Below are positions 35,344 through 47,502 of a stretch of 64,000 nucleotides of DNA, piece by piece (positions within the stretch are counted from its first letter, which is position 1; every line of letters starts with the position of its first letter). Source of the stretch: Metridium senile (taxonomy: Eukaryota > Cnidaria > Anthozoa > Actiniaria > Metridiidae); contig OX459099.1 of NCBI GenBank assembly GCA_949775045.1, positions 2,388,501-2,452,500 on the forward strand, in the 5' to 3' direction. Under the pieces are notes generated by a model, which searched no databases, was not told the origin of the DNA, and was given only the letters and a program-made list of their open reading frames with translations. The position numbers and the translations under genes are program-made.

Positions 35344-35479
35344 GGGCCAGTTGTACGAAGGGTGAATAGCACTATCCAGTGGATAAACCCTTACCCAGCG
35401 GATAAAATCTATAAAAAACTTATGCAGTGGATAACTTTTATCCGCGGATAACTTTATCCACCCTTCGTACAACCGGCCC
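35344..35479. repeat. TIR element (MITE)
   Basis: GGGCCAGTTGTACGAAGGGTG is inverted against CACCCTTCGTACAACCGGCCC. The interior repeats GGATAAA/TTATCC motifs (ATCCAGTGGATAA). Confidence 0.88.
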
Positions 35480-35743
35480 CAGTACTATTACAACCTCACA
35501 GCCGCAGATGGTGGAAATCTGACGTTAAATGGAGATGTGATGATAATCAATGTGATGCCCAGTTATTCCCAGCTCATGTGCACTTTCTGTTTCATCCTTT
35601 GTCTTTCATTTAATTCTCATTTTCTGTTTCATTTTTTTTGTCACATTGAATGGAAATTTGTATTGTGAACCATGTAGAGTGCAAGACCATTTAGATTATT
35701 AATTTTTTTTTAAATTTACATTCAAAATTACTTTTTAAATTTA

Positions 35744-38700
35744 CTAAAAATACTTATGTATAAATGGCGTGACAATTTTGACCCACAGTGGTACCCTTCG
35801 GTCAGGATTTGCAAATGTCTCTTCAGAAACTTTCTCTGCACATGTGTACACATGCTTCTGCTCTTGGTGTAAACTCTGCTGAAGATGTTTGTCCTCTGTT
35901 ACTATAGCAACTTGAGCTTCCAAGTCTCTGAATACAGACCTGTATCCAAAGTTAGGAGATCCAATAAGGGTTAAACAAGGGAGGGGAGAGTGGGGAGGAT
36001 AGTACCATAATCCTTTGACATGGAAAGTCCATTTATTACGTTTGTATTCTTGAATTGTAATGCGATCATTTTGATGACGTTCTCTTACTAGTTTTAAGAA
36101 GGCTTTTTCAATGTGTGTATAGGCATGTGCAATTCCACCTAAAATGAAAACAAAATGGAATAATTATAAGAAGAAAGGAAAAATAATTGATAACAAATTA
36201 TAATTATAAATAATTTCCCGAAAATTATTATGAGAAATGAAGATTTTCAGACTTTACCATCACCCTTTCATCACTTTCATCTACCCGTTAACAGTCACAA
36301 CAAAAACATATTCTGTCTTGCAGTCAAACTTCAAAGATTGGCGCCCCAAATTTGTAAACCACTGTCATGAAAAAAGGCTAGAAATGTATAGACATGTACT
36401 GTCACTTGCATCTACCTGTTAACAGATGCATCACATAAAATATGTGAAATTTACCCTGACAAATTGAATTTATTTAGAGATTTGCATTAGAAGAGTGTGA
36501 AGTTTGGTGCAATACTTTGGAAGTTTACATCTAGACAGAACTTTTTTTTTGTCACAGCCGTTAACGGGTAGGTGCAAATGATGGTAAGAAGTTGTTACAG
36601 GAAGTCAGACACTAAAAACGGCTGAGAGGGAGACTTAAGAATGTTAAAATTATTCAAAAAGTTGAGAATTCTTTTGAAGAAAGTATTTCTTTGATGATCA
36701 TGGATATTTTCAGCTTAATTATATTATCATGTACCTGCTAATCCAGGAGCTTTGTAGAAACCATTAGCCAATGGATGGGCTGTCAGTATATCACAACTTG
36801 CCTTGGAATTCAATATCAAATTATTATACTCAGTTGTTAAATTAAAATATCCAGATGCTAAAAGTAGAGTGCTTTTTTCTAGTAAACTTTCAAGTAACTT
36901 TGAAGTCACTTTCTCATCCTGCTGAATTCCATAAGGAAACATTTGAACCAAAGGCACTACCCAAGTCTTGTCTTTATCTAAGTGTTGTATTTTTGTATTT
37001 CCAACTTTGCTTTTTTCAAGGAAGTGTGTCATCCTTTTAGCAGCTTCTTCAATGAAGCGTTTTCCTCCATCTTTTCCTTCAGTTGGATGACAAGGGAATG
37101 ATGGATGCACAGATGTTGTGTTCTGCTTGTCAAGTTGTAATGAGAATGTTTTTACTGTGGAAACAAGTTGCTCGAAGAAATCTGCCACTTCTGGAGAATC
37201 TTTGATAACAATGTAACGATCTTGGCGATTGGTGAAATAGTCATTGCTTAGATTTGCACTAAAGAGAAAACAGTAGCTTTAAAATCAAAAATATTGACTG
37301 AAGAATTGCTCAGTGAGTATGTCTAAAAGTAACTTGAAGTTATTGTTTGAAACTCATGTCATTGATAAACAAATACACAAAAAGTTCAAAGCAGTATAAT
37401 ATAGGATATCTCCTGTGAACACTCATAACCCCTTTGGTACCCAATTTCTTATTATATTTTATTAGGCTTTGACCATTAAGAGTATACTCACAGTTTAAGC
37501 AATTACAGCAGAAGCATTATTTTGCACAAATATTGCCTTTTTGCCTTGTTTTACATAAAAAATAATTGTTTTGATAAAAAAGAACCACTTTGCTTTTAGG
37601 ATTTATTCATCCTCGGGAACCCAGGGGTTATATTCTGTCACTCGTTTCTCGCTCCCTGAAAAAAAAGGGTATTGAACCCCTGGGTTCCCGAGAATGGGAT
37701 TTATTGAATATTTTACAATATTTTTCAATAAAATATTAATAACTTACCCACTCATGATAACTGTATCGTCAGTAAGATAAACTTTGAGGTGAGTCAATGC
37801 AACAGTTTCATTAAATCTCTCAGGTAAAATCATCTTCTTTAGACCTCGTAATTCAGGTGTGTGGTATAATGACACATTGACACAGTCACTGAACTCTTGT
37901 AGTAGTGGAAGAAGCATTGTTCTTGAGTTCATTTTACCTCTGGACCCACGGGTACATTCTAGGAGAATATTTACATCAAGTTTTTTGCCAATCCTGGATG
38001 CATTCCTGATTGCATTTTGTATACTCTCAACCTTAATGGGAAATAGGTATTCATTAATAAATTACATTTATTACAAATTATTATTGCTGTAGATGAGGTA
38101 TGATCTTCTTGGGTAGTGTAGTCTTGAGAAAGACTGATGGTGTTGATGTCTGATGTTTAAAAACTTAAGTGAATATTTTACAACATCTTTGGTAGCAAAG
38201 CAAAGCTAGACCCAAAAACCTTGTTTTCATGGTACGCTCATGGCGATACCCCTGGTTTGTTGGACTCACATGCTCATCCACAATAAGAGCTATTAAACAA
38301 TTTGAAAGCAAATGATAAAAAGACTGACATTGATCAGCATTTCTTTGTACACTCAAAGTTGAGATTCATATTATACAAAGAGATTTTGATGTTCAGTTTT
38401 CATCACTTGTTCATGGGGGAGGGGTGATTGGCGGAGGTTTTGAAAAACGACCCCTTAAAAGTATGCACAGATAAAAATAACTGTTAAAGCCATGTTGATT
38501 TCAACCCCTAAAAGGTACGTCTGTGCAATGTTCTTGCCAGCCAAGCTTACTTATAACAACAAAGCAGAGTACAAATGACCCTTACATATTCAAAATCATG
38601 TTACATAACTGATTTTTGAGCCAGAACCCTAAAAGGTACGCACAGAAAATATTTTTAACCCCAAAAGGTACACCGACCCCACAACTTGGACAAAGAGATC

Positions 38701-39622
38701 CCCCCCCTCCCCCGGGACTTGTACTTTTCATGGAGTAATCAAATTAGTCAATGCCCCGGGGGTGAACAGGGTATGGTTTTTTGAGTTTTCTGTCATGAAC
38801 AGGGTATATTTTCACCCCATTTCCCAATTTTTTTTGTCATAATCAGGTATACTAATTAGGTAATATGATGAGCAGCGCAGTCTTTTGTCTTTCAGGAAAT
38901 TCAGCACGTTTTCGCGGCATAAACACGGTCCTAAACTGTCATAAACAGGGCCACATTTTTATCACTTGTCATAAACAGGGTATAAGAATTTTTTTTTCTG
39001 TCATAAACAGGGTAACCGTTTTAGGATCCCAGTGGAACACCCCTACCCAAATCCTAGCAGGGTACCCCCCCCCCCCCCCCCCCCCGTGGTTAATGCATTG
39101 CAAATTTATTAATATATATATAAAAACCTTTAAATTTGAATGGACGAAGTTATACCTATTAAACTAAGACTGAACTGAATTAACTAACATTCAAATTATT
39201 GTAATTAGTCAGTAAAGAATATCTAAAACTTACCAGTTTTTTCTCCAAATGACCTGTTCCCAAATACAGTGATGCAATAACAATCCTTTCGCGTGCAGAC
39301 AACACATTTTCCTATAAACAATGATATCACACTTTATCTTATTAAATGCATCAATTATACCAAGAGAAATTTCATTTGTTCATACCGTTAAGGTGTTGTA
39401 GAAGTCAGTGGGCTCACTGAGCACAGAAATAGCGTCGCTTCGAACTTCAAAAACCGGGGCATAATTTCTCATCCAACCAATAATCTCCTTGGGATTATTT
39501 GAAGATATACTTGTAGTATAACCATTATTAAATGATGTACCAAAGTTTCGCTTACATCTATAACAATCTCGAGCAACTCTTGGCAAGAATAGCGTGGTCA
39601 TAAACACAACGTTCCTCGCCAT
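35744..39622 (-). CDS. PGS1: CDP-diacylglycerol-glycerol-3-phosphate 3-phosphatidyltransferase (PGP synthase), mitochondrial
   Basis: Five GT-AG exons on the minus strand: 39622-39386, 39311-39234, 38031-37748, 37258-36735 and 36138-35744, in phase to the TAG, giving 505 residues (human about 556). The enzyme joins glycerol-3-phosphate to CDP-diacylglycerol, the committed step to phosphatidylglycerol and cardiolipin in mitochondria. It has the phospholipase-D fold with two HKD motifs. The first is HLKVYLTDD, followed by MSGANLS across the exon 3/4 junction. The second is HVKGLWYY in exon 5, followed by LIGSPNFGYRS. Other family blocks are NSRTMLLPLL, ASGYFNLT and the C-terminal WVKIVTPF. The N-terminus is basic and hydrophobic with Arg and Cys, fitting a mitochondrial targeting peptide. 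It shares a short head-to-head promoter with DNAI2. No broken motif is seen. Confidence 0.95.
36262..36590. repeat. Imperfect inverted repeat in PGS1 intron 4
   Basis: TTCATCTACCCGTTAACAGTC at about 36277 and its diverged complement (CCGTTAACGGGTAGGTGCAAA) at about 36561 face each other. A third related block, ATCTACCTGTTAACAG, is at 36411. It is non-coding. Confidence 0.6.
37608..37696. mobile_element. Hairpin insertion, CATCCTCG class, with 9-bp target duplication
   Basis: Arms of 22 bp (CATCCTCGGGAACCCAGGGG...) with one mismatch around a ~45-bp centre. Flanked by GGATTTATT at 37599-37607 and 37697-37705. In PGS1 intron 3. Confidence 0.87.
38395..39090. repeat. Degenerate short-period repeats and poly-C in PGS1 intron 2
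   Basis: Recurring AACCCCTAAAAGGTACG-like phrases at 38440-38680, then recurring GTCATAAACAGGGTA phrases at 38790-39015, then a ~22-base C run at about 39066-39085. A related 'CCCTAAGAGATAC' block occurs at 7690-7880. No coding sequence is supported. Confidence 0.75.
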
Positions 39623-40208
39623 TTTCGTCCGCCATTTTTTGCTTTGCGACCACGTCGTCTGTCAAAGCAGCCAGGCCTTCAAAAAAGTTGCTATGACGAC
39701 ATTCGGCCATTTTGTTTTTGCAAGAAGTTGCTTTTCTTGATTTTCTCCTGTTTTCTTGTAAAAATAGCGTACATTGGTGATTGAATTTAGTGTTTAAAAG
39801 TACAAACGCCCTATAAGGACGTCAAAGGTAAGCTTCTCATCCTAATAAGAAGATATATTTTAGTTAATAGCCAGAAAATATGATTCAAATTTGTGTTTAC
39901 ACGTCCAACACCAAATCGCCATCTCCTTTTTCGACTTGCATTTTTGCTTTAAAACTTCTCCTGCTTCTTTTTCTTAACCTCTGATTTCAAAGTACAGAAT
40001 ATTTAATACTTTTATCTTGTTAAAAGACATTATTTTAACTGCAATGAAAATAAATAGAGTCATACTTGCACGAACAGTTCGGTATTTATACATTTTGACC
40101 ATATACTTACATACATTTTGACCTTATAACAATTACAATCGCTTTTCACTAATATTTCTTGCAAGCTTACTTACAATTGTTTCTTCACTCAACAGAACAC
40201 ATCAAATC
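39623..40208. promoter_or_regulatory. Bidirectional promoter and DNAI2 5' UTR with intron
   Basis: PGS1 and DNAI2 start in opposite directions from here. The first ~100 bp contain three GCCATTTT/CGCCATTTTT motifs (39619, 39631, 39706), which resemble YY1 sites. An X-box-like site lies at 39687-39700. A likely 5' UTR exon of DNAI2 ends at 39827 (CAAAG then GTAAGC) and splices to 40196 (after CTCAACAG). Confidence 0.65.
39687..39700 (+). promoter_or_regulatory. RFX X-box-like site of DNAI2
   Basis: GTTGCTATGACGAC matches the classical palindromic X-box GTTGCCATGGCAAC at 11 of 14 positions. Its place in the DNAI2/PGS1 promoter fits ciliary regulation. Confidence 0.5.
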
Positions 40209-43200
40209 ATGGAGATCGTGTACGTTTACACAAAGAAGCGAAATGAGTTTGGAAGACAGTGCAATTTCTCTGACAGACAAGCTGAGCTTCATGTCGATAT
40301 TTCACCAGATGAAAAGATGTTGCAAGATTACATCGAGAAAAACCCTTGTGATACTGGTATACAGTGTGTTCAAGAGATGTCTGAACATGAAGTAAGGAAA
40401 TAAAGTAGTTATTATTACAGTCATAATTATTATTATAATTAAATTAATCACAATCACCACTGTCATCATAAAAGTCCTCAAATTAATTAAATTAACGCTG
40501 TATTATATTTCAAACTTAACCAAAAGTTCAAAGTTTTAGACCAAGCACACATTTATATAGGAGTAACACCCTCCCTCCCAAAAAAGTGTGTTCCACTAGA
40601 TTTAAAATTTTTGCAACATTATCAGATATATGTCTAATGTACATACTGACCCACTTAATTCAGTTGTAAGACTGCGAAAAGTGTGATTTTACTTATTATT
40701 ATTATTGTTTTTGTTGTTGTTGTTGAAAATTATTATTGTTATTATTATTAGATATCAATCAAATGCTAATGTTATTTGCTTTGTTTAAAGGTCAATACAG
40801 AACGGTTTGAAACAGATGTACGTGGTATAAACCATGTGGAAGGAGGCTGGCCAAAGGATGTCAATCCTGCTGAAGTAGAGCAAACTATCAGATACAGGAA
40901 GAAAGTAGAGAAAGAAGAAGTATACATGAACACCATTCAACAGCTTGGAAATGTAAGAAAAATAATTGTTTGTTAATGAACATTTACTACCAGGTGATTT
41001 CACGCACACACTTTCTGCTAGTATTAGCCAATCAGAAGCAATTTTGCTGCATCACCAACAGTTCCAAGGTGGCGTCGTTCGGGAGAGTTGTTTTCTGTGT
41101 TAACCCTCTATAAATACGTCCTAACTTTACATATTTACAAAATAATATGTAAATTGGTCAACAAAATCTCTCTGCACTCTATCAGCAACAAAAAAGAATA
41201 AAAACAAAATGCAAATGCCTAAAAGTAACCGAAATTGTTGCTCTCTTGAGGCGCCATTTTGGAACTGTTTGTTTTGACAAACAATCCTTTGCGCGCTTTG
41301 AAGCGAGATCACCTGGTAGTTCTTTGAAATGAATACCATTCAACATGAATATCATTTACCACCAATTTCATTACTACATGCCTAACAGAGCTCAGGAATT
41401 GAGTTGGCAATTTTTTTTCCATCACTGAAGCACAGTTTGCAAGTCTAGACATTTTACAAACAAGTCATGGACAGTTCAATGCATAAAAACATTTTTCTGG
41501 GTCTAAAGATATATTTTAGGTATCTGACTGTTCAAACTAAATAAGGCTTTATTAGGTTCTTTTTATTTGGCTCAATTTTATTTTTAAAATAACATTTCTA
41601 CCTTTTTATGTTCACATCGACTGTTGTTTACAGTTCAAGTGATATTAAAGTTGTCTAGACAAATCATGTTTGATTGACAGAAGAGTATCGCCAACTTTGC
41701 TTCACAATTTTTTTGTCTGACGGCACATAACAATGAAATTTGTGGCAAAGGCTATGAAAATGTAAGGAAGCAACTTGTTTGTTAATAAAAAACTATTTCT
41801 GTGAAATAATTTGTGGTAGTATGTAGTAGTATTAGTAGTTACTGTAGTAGTGACCAAACTATTTCAAATTATTTGTGCTTAACACTATTTTGCCTTTCAG
41901 ACAATGGAGCACTGTATCAAACAGAATAATGCTATTGATATTTATGAGGAGTATTTTGCTGAGGTTGAGATTGATACCACAGGAGAACCACCATCTGCTA
42001 AGACTATTAATGTATTCAGGTAAAAAGAAACCGATACTTGGATAAATGAGTATCATAATGACGATAATAATCATTATAATAGGGGTGGTGATAATGATAT
42101 AAAAAGTGATAATTAAAGATGATAATAATTATTATTATCATAATTTACTTGCAACTACAATTTACAAAATAATAGAGATACTATAATAACACTCTGTTTG
42201 GTTTTTATATCAGAGGACTCAGACATGCTCAGTTTGTCATCGTAAAAATGCTACAAACTATTTTAACAATGCAATATAAAACTTCCACTTGTGTCTATAT
42301 ACTGTGATATAAACACTCTGGGAGCTGTAGAGCACTCGAGAAGTTGAAGAAATACTCAGCTATGCTTCTTGTTTCTATTTTGACTTCTCACTTGCTCTAC
42401 AGCTCCCAGCTTGTTTATATCACAGTATATAGACACCCATGTATTCCTTCAATACAATAATGATAATATACATCCTTCTAAGACACATTTTCTAATCATT
42501 TTCAATAGAGATCCTAATGACATCAAAAGAACAGCAACAAGCCTATCATGGTACCCTGATGGCACACAGAAACTTGCTGTATCCTATTCAATACTGGAGT
42601 TCCAGAAGTCATCTGGCAACACTTGTATGGATTCTTATATTTGGGATATAGGTGAATACAGCAGAACTATTAATAGTCCATTCAAATTCACAGTTCTTTG
42701 CATCATTGCATGATTTCTATTTGGTGAACTCCCTTTACTCTTCTACAATATTTCTTAACCTGATTTTCTTTTTGATTATGATTCTAGAAAACCCTAATAA
42801 GCCAGAGTTAGCTTTAAAGCCTGTATCTCCTTTGGTTTGCTTGGAGTACAACCCCAAAGACCCTCACATCTTAGTGGGTGGATGCTACAATGGACAACTT
42901 GGTATGTGTTGTTGTATGTTCTTTTGGTCTGTGTGTGTCATCATCATCATTATCACCATCATTAAATAACAATCATGGACATGTCATTATTTTTCTAACC
43001 TCATCACCATCAGCATCATTATACCCAATATCATCAGCACTGGCATTATTACAATAATCATCATAATTACCATCATCTTCACCATTGTCATAATTACCAT
43101 CATCATCATCATCATGACTTGTGATTATAATCATTATCAACATTAATGTTTTGCTATCAAACTCTTTAGGTTTCTGGGACACAAGAAAAGGTTCCCATCC

Positions 43201-46200
43201 AGTTGAAATGACCAAGATAGAAAAAAGTCACCATGACCCTCTATACAAGACCCTATTCCTGCAATCCAAGACTGGTACAGAGTGTTTTTCAACTAGTACT
43301 GATGGCCAGGTACTCTGGTGGGATATCCGTAAACTTGGAGAACCAACAGAATCGCTTGCACTCTGCCCAAACAAGAAAGATTCACGCACCCTTGGTGGTG
43401 TGGCCCTAGAGTATGAAGTAACAATGCCAACCAAGTTCATGGTTGGTACAGAACAGGGCTCTGTACTCTCATGTAACCGTAAAGCCAAGAATCCTTCAGA
43501 GAAGATTGTGGCAACTTACTCACAACATTATGGTCCTGTATATGCACTGCAGGTATGTCCATTTGATTATGTGTACATTCCTTAAATTACCACAGGCTGT
43601 AGTCAAATTCTAAAGAATATACTACATGCTATCAGGTTGAGGTTGATCAACAAGAACTGTGAAAAGAACTAGACACTGCAAGTATGTCTAGTTCTTTTCA
43701 AAGTTCTCACAGATCAATACTTTTCTATACGGACTCCTGTAGATTGTATCAATTCTCACATTATCCTCAAGCGTTTGCTGTAGTAAGGTTTGCTTTGTTT
43801 GCAGCGAAATCCATTTTTCCCAAAGAATTTCCTTACAATAGGAGACTGGACTGCAAGGGTATGTTACATTATAATCTTGATAGTATCTATTTGTGTAACA
43901 TCAGAATAATTTAGGGTGAATGGTGATGAGCATAACAGTAAACTATGCAATATAAGCAATTACATATAAGAATATCCCTAAAAAAGTTCAGGACTTCAAT
44001 GGGATTGCTTAGTTCACCACAATGATCATCACCATTCATATCTACATAATAATTTAGGATAATGTCAATTATTGTTTGTTGTATCATAGATCTGGTCAGA
44101 AGACTTGAGAGAGTCATCCATAATGTGGACTAAGTAAGTAAATCACCATCATTGTCATCATCATCATCGTCATCAGCTCATCATCATCACTAACACCACT
44201 GTCATCATCATCATTATCATCACCATCAGCTCATGATCATCATCACCATAACAAACATTACTGTCATCATCATCATCATCACCAACACCATCATCTCATC
44301 ATCATCATCATCACCGTCATCATCATCATCACCAACACAATCAGCTCATCATCATCATCACCAACACAATCAGCTCATCATCACCAACACAACTGGCATC
44401 ATCATCATCATCACCAAAAACATCACCAACAGCTCATCATCATTGATCAATCATTACCATAATCATTTTATATTTCTTTGTAAACCTTACAAACAACAAT
44501 ACCAATTGATAATGCAAACTTACTATACAACCGGTTTTCATAATAAAAACTGAAAACAGCACAACCTAGCCACAAACACTCCTTTTCCTCCTTTAAGCTT
44601 CCTTTGTAAGAGCTTTATTGACTGAGGAGACTGGATTTCCCCTTCTTGCCCCATTCTCCCTCTTTCACTTTCCTAAACAGGAAACCCAGGACAGTGATGC
44701 GTTGCATGACGAGGCTTAACATGGCTGTGGGGGAGACTAAGGCTAAGCATGACCTTCTGTTTTAACACATATTTAAATCTCTAATTCATAGACAAGACAT
44801 GTCATATATGACTGATGGGTGCTGGAGTCCAACTAGACCAGCTGTATTCTTTACGACAAAGATGAACGGTACATTGGATGTATGGGATTATCTCTTTAAA
44901 CAGAATGAACCGACCCTCACCATACAGGTACTTTAACCATAAATGTTTCTTACGATGCGAATATGACTTGCGATTACGATGCGAAAACGACTTGCGAATA
45001 CCATGCAAAATACGACTTGCGATTACGATGCAAGAACGACTTGCGATTACGATGCAAATACGACTTACGATGCAAATGCGAGGCGATTATACGATTCGAA
45101 TACGTACGGTTGTCGATGACGATATTTATTTTAATAATCTCTGTTATGTACTATACCAATCTCTGATATGCTACTAACCAATCTTATATCATCAGGTTTG
45201 TGATGAATCTCTCAACTCAATCAGAGTCCAGGATCAAGGTCGCTTAGTTGCATGTGGTTCCCATTCTGGTACAGTTACGTTACTGGAGCTATCTGATGGA
45301 CTCTCAGCCATTCAAAGAAACGAGAAATCTTCTGTAAACGCGGTAAGTACAAAACCAAGAAACACGAAAAGGGAGGGATAGAAAACGTAACAATTGTGGC
45401 CGCGAAAAGAAAAACGCAAACAATATGTTATGTTATTATTAAAAATACTTTTATTGCGGATTTCGTCTTTCTGCGAATTCAGACATTCCAACGGCTAGTT
45501 AAGAAATACGTATTTGGTTGCTGATATATACTCGGCACCTTTTATGTTTTTGATGGACGGCAGCCAAAATCATGATAATTTCACAACTAACCGTTGGAAT
45601 GTCTGAGCTCGCATAAAGTCGAAAACCGCAGTAAAGAATAGAGAGAACGGGAGAGTTTAGCAATGGTTCAAGTTGTAACATTTTAACATGTTCTTGTAGA
45701 TGTTCGAGCGTGAAACCAAAAGAGAGAAAATCCTGGAAACAAGACATCGTGAAATGAGACTGAAAGAAAGATCGAAAAGTTCCCAGGATAAGTAAGTGTA
45801 AAACATGATCATTTCACTTTTTTATGTCGTACTAGCCAAATTTTTTGTTGTCTTTGAAATATATATGCATAAAACTTTAGTCAATGTCTATTGCAATACA
45901 TGTGTAACTTAGTTAATGAATTCACAGATCCACAATTTGCTTGAGTGACCATGAAACAATTGCGCAGTATTCACACTGGAATATAGAATGTCCGACAAAC
46001 ATCGTAGATTTCAGAAAGATTTACTGCATTTACTGTTTTTTTTTCCTAACGTACTCTTAGAATACATAAATTCCAAGACAGACTTATAAAGTTTTCAGCA
46101 ATCTATGTATATTCGTGCTGTATATTGAGAAAAACGTATTTGGCTTGTCGGACGTAGCAACAGTAACTAAGATAGAACACAATGGATAGTGGATCTATGA

Positions 46201-46758
46201 TATAAGTCGTAATCCAAGAGGCGTAGCCGAGTGTAAGTTGTTGACTTCTCGAGTGCTCTACAGCTCCCAGATTGTTTGTACTGTACCGAAATTACTCAAC
46301 TGTAAGCACCGCCAAAAAATTGATCGAACTCGTTTTGAATTTTTGAGCGCTCCAAATGGTCAAGTGACATAAAAATAACGTCAATGAAATATAAAGGCTG
46401 AGCGTCTCAATCCTCTGATATAAACACGGTAGCCAGCCAATCAGAGCGCGCGTAGTATCTCTAATACTCTATTCATATCAAATGTGCTTGAACAACTCAA
46501 CTCTAATCACACAATTAAATGAATTATTTCAGAGACCACGAGGAAAAACACGATGATGAGGATGAAGAAGACATGGTCGAAAAGGCAGACAAGGACTTCT
46601 TCTCGATTGTAGAAACAGAGAAAAAAACACGTGAAGAAGCCGAGGCTAAGCGGGAAGCGGCCCTGTCCGAGGTGAAGAAAGGCATAGCTCAAGAAGGTGT
46701 CACACATGAAGAGTACCAAGAAAATGGAACGGATGAACCAGAAGAAAAACAGGTATAA
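40209..46758 (+). CDS. DNAI2: Axonemal dynein intermediate chain 2 (outer arm), WD-repeat protein
   Basis: Twelve coding exons, all GT-AG: 40209-40391, 40791-40952, 41901-42019, 42509-42651, 42788-42901, 43170-43552, 43805-43858, 44090-44133, 44792-44927, 45196-45342, 45700-45791, 46533-46758; together 600 residues (human about 605). The protein is an intermediate chain of the outer dynein arm and helps hold the arm on doublet microtubules; human loss causes primary ciliary dyskinesia. Family blocks are easy to follow: [62 protein letters not shown], then WD strands [35 protein letters not shown] and [10 protein letters not shown]. The C-terminus is [16 protein letters not shown] plus an acidic tail. 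ATG 40209 gives the conserved N-terminus. The final exon can stop at 46758 or splice at GTATAA (46753) to 51937. Confidence 0.96.
40990..41322. repeat. TIR-like element in DNAI2 intron 2
   Basis: CTACCAGGTGATTTC at the left is inverted against GAAGCGAGATCACCTGGTAG at the right. Inner stretches GTTCCAAGGTGGCG and CGCCATTTTGGAAC are also complementary. It is about 333 bp and non-coding. Confidence 0.75.
42292..42437. repeat. Inverted-repeat MITE, 'GGGAGCTGTAGAGCA' family, copy 1
   Basis: GTGTCTATATACTGTGATAT at 42292 pairs with its complement ending at 42437; GGGAGCTGTAGAGCA is present in both arms. Related pieces are at 46240-46480 and 59939-60135. Confidence 0.85.
42930..43130. repeat. CAT/ATC-rich microsatellite region
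   Basis: Imperfect CATCAT/ATTATC trinucleotides fill the intron before the exon at 43170. Confidence 0.85.
43567..43705. repeat. Inverted-repeat family copy 2 in DNAI2 intron 6
   Basis: CAGGCTGTAGTCAAATTCTA matches 32970-32990. AAAAGAACTAGACACTGC and the following complement (GTCTAGTTCTTTTCA) form a small hairpin at 43660-43700. Confidence 0.7.
44134..44460. repeat. (ATC)n-type microsatellite, about 330 bp
   Basis: CATCATCATCACC-like units, with recurrent ACCAACACAATCAGCTC blocks, occupy the DNAI2 intron after 44133. Confidence 0.92.
44953..45105. repeat. Short tandem repeat, GACTTGCGATTACGATGC units
   Basis: Units of 9-27 bp built from ACGACTTGCGA and TTACGATGCAA are repeated about five times in a DNAI2 intron. 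Open frames across it are artefacts. Confidence 0.85.
46240..46480. repeat. Dispersed repeat, 'GCTCTACAGCTCCCAG' family, copy 2
   Basis: GACTTCTCGAGTGCTCTACA at 46244 matches the arm of 42292-42437. The right end has GATATAAACACGGTAGCCAGCC, which is also found in copy 3 near 60105. Confidence 0.75.
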
Positions 46759-47219
46759 ATATATTAATGTTATATGTGTCAATAAAATAGAAATACGAGA
46801 AGTCCAGTGATACTTTATTGACTCTCAAAGTAATATACACATAATTGAAGGTTGTCCTGCTCAGAACGTATATCGCAGATCAAAGGCTTTTGGGGTTCCT
46901 GTGTAGTCTTTTTGCTCGCCCGTTTAACACAGCCCAAAACCCGATTTTCCCCAAAAATCCAGAAGAACGCCTGTTTTGCAGGCTAAAGGGAGAGGAAGAG
47001 GGATTGTGGGAAGCAGCATTATAAACTCGAGAGACGCAGTCATTGAATAATCATAACTTAAGTCCCATATTCCATTTTGGTCTCGACTTGTAAGAGCTAG
47101 CGTTCGCAGATAACAACTGTTCAATTAGGTGTATCTAGCCAAATCTTAGCCATTTCTACCCTAGCAAGTAGACATCCAGATATCTTTCGTTCACCTTGAT
47201 TTAAAAATTTTTAAAATAA

Positions 47220-47502
47220 AATACAGTGGAACTCCGTTAATTTGAAGGGACAGCCCAAAGTGGCCGTATTAACGGGGTGGCCGTATTAACGGGGTAGCCG
47301 TATTAAGCGGGTAAAATTGATAGTAAATGTAAGGGCATGCATTTCGTCGGTGCCTAAAAAACTTGCCGCAATAACGGGGTGGCCGTATTAAGAGGGTAAA
47401 GAAAATGTAAGGGCATGCATTTCGTCGGGACCTAAAAAACTTGCCGCAATAACGGATTGGCCGTATTAAGCGGGTGGCCGTAAGGCGGGGTTCCACTGTA
47501 TA
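47220..47502. repeat. TIR element (MITE), TACAGTGGAAC ends
   Basis: ATACAGTGGAACTCCGTTAA at the left end is inverted against GGCGGGGTTCCACTGTAT at the right. The interior has repeated GGCCGTATTAACGGGGTGG phrases and two copies of GTAAGGGCATGCATTTCGTC. The ends resemble pogo/Tigger MITEs. Confidence 0.85.

Larger units (their letters stand above)
34295..35743. other. Convergent intergenic region between QRICH2-like gene and PGS1
   Basis: The 3' flanks of two convergent genes. A/T-rich sequence with two MITE-like insertions (34937-35118 and 35344-35479); otherwise no coding signal. Confidence 0.7.

Noticed and set aside
43228..43488. Minus-strand 86-residue frame opposite DNAI2 exon 6
   Set aside because: It is the antisense shadow of a well-supported coding exon.
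44233..44553. Ser/Ile/Thr-rich frame of 106 residues
   Set aside because: Translation of an ATC-type microsatellite in a DNAI2 intron.
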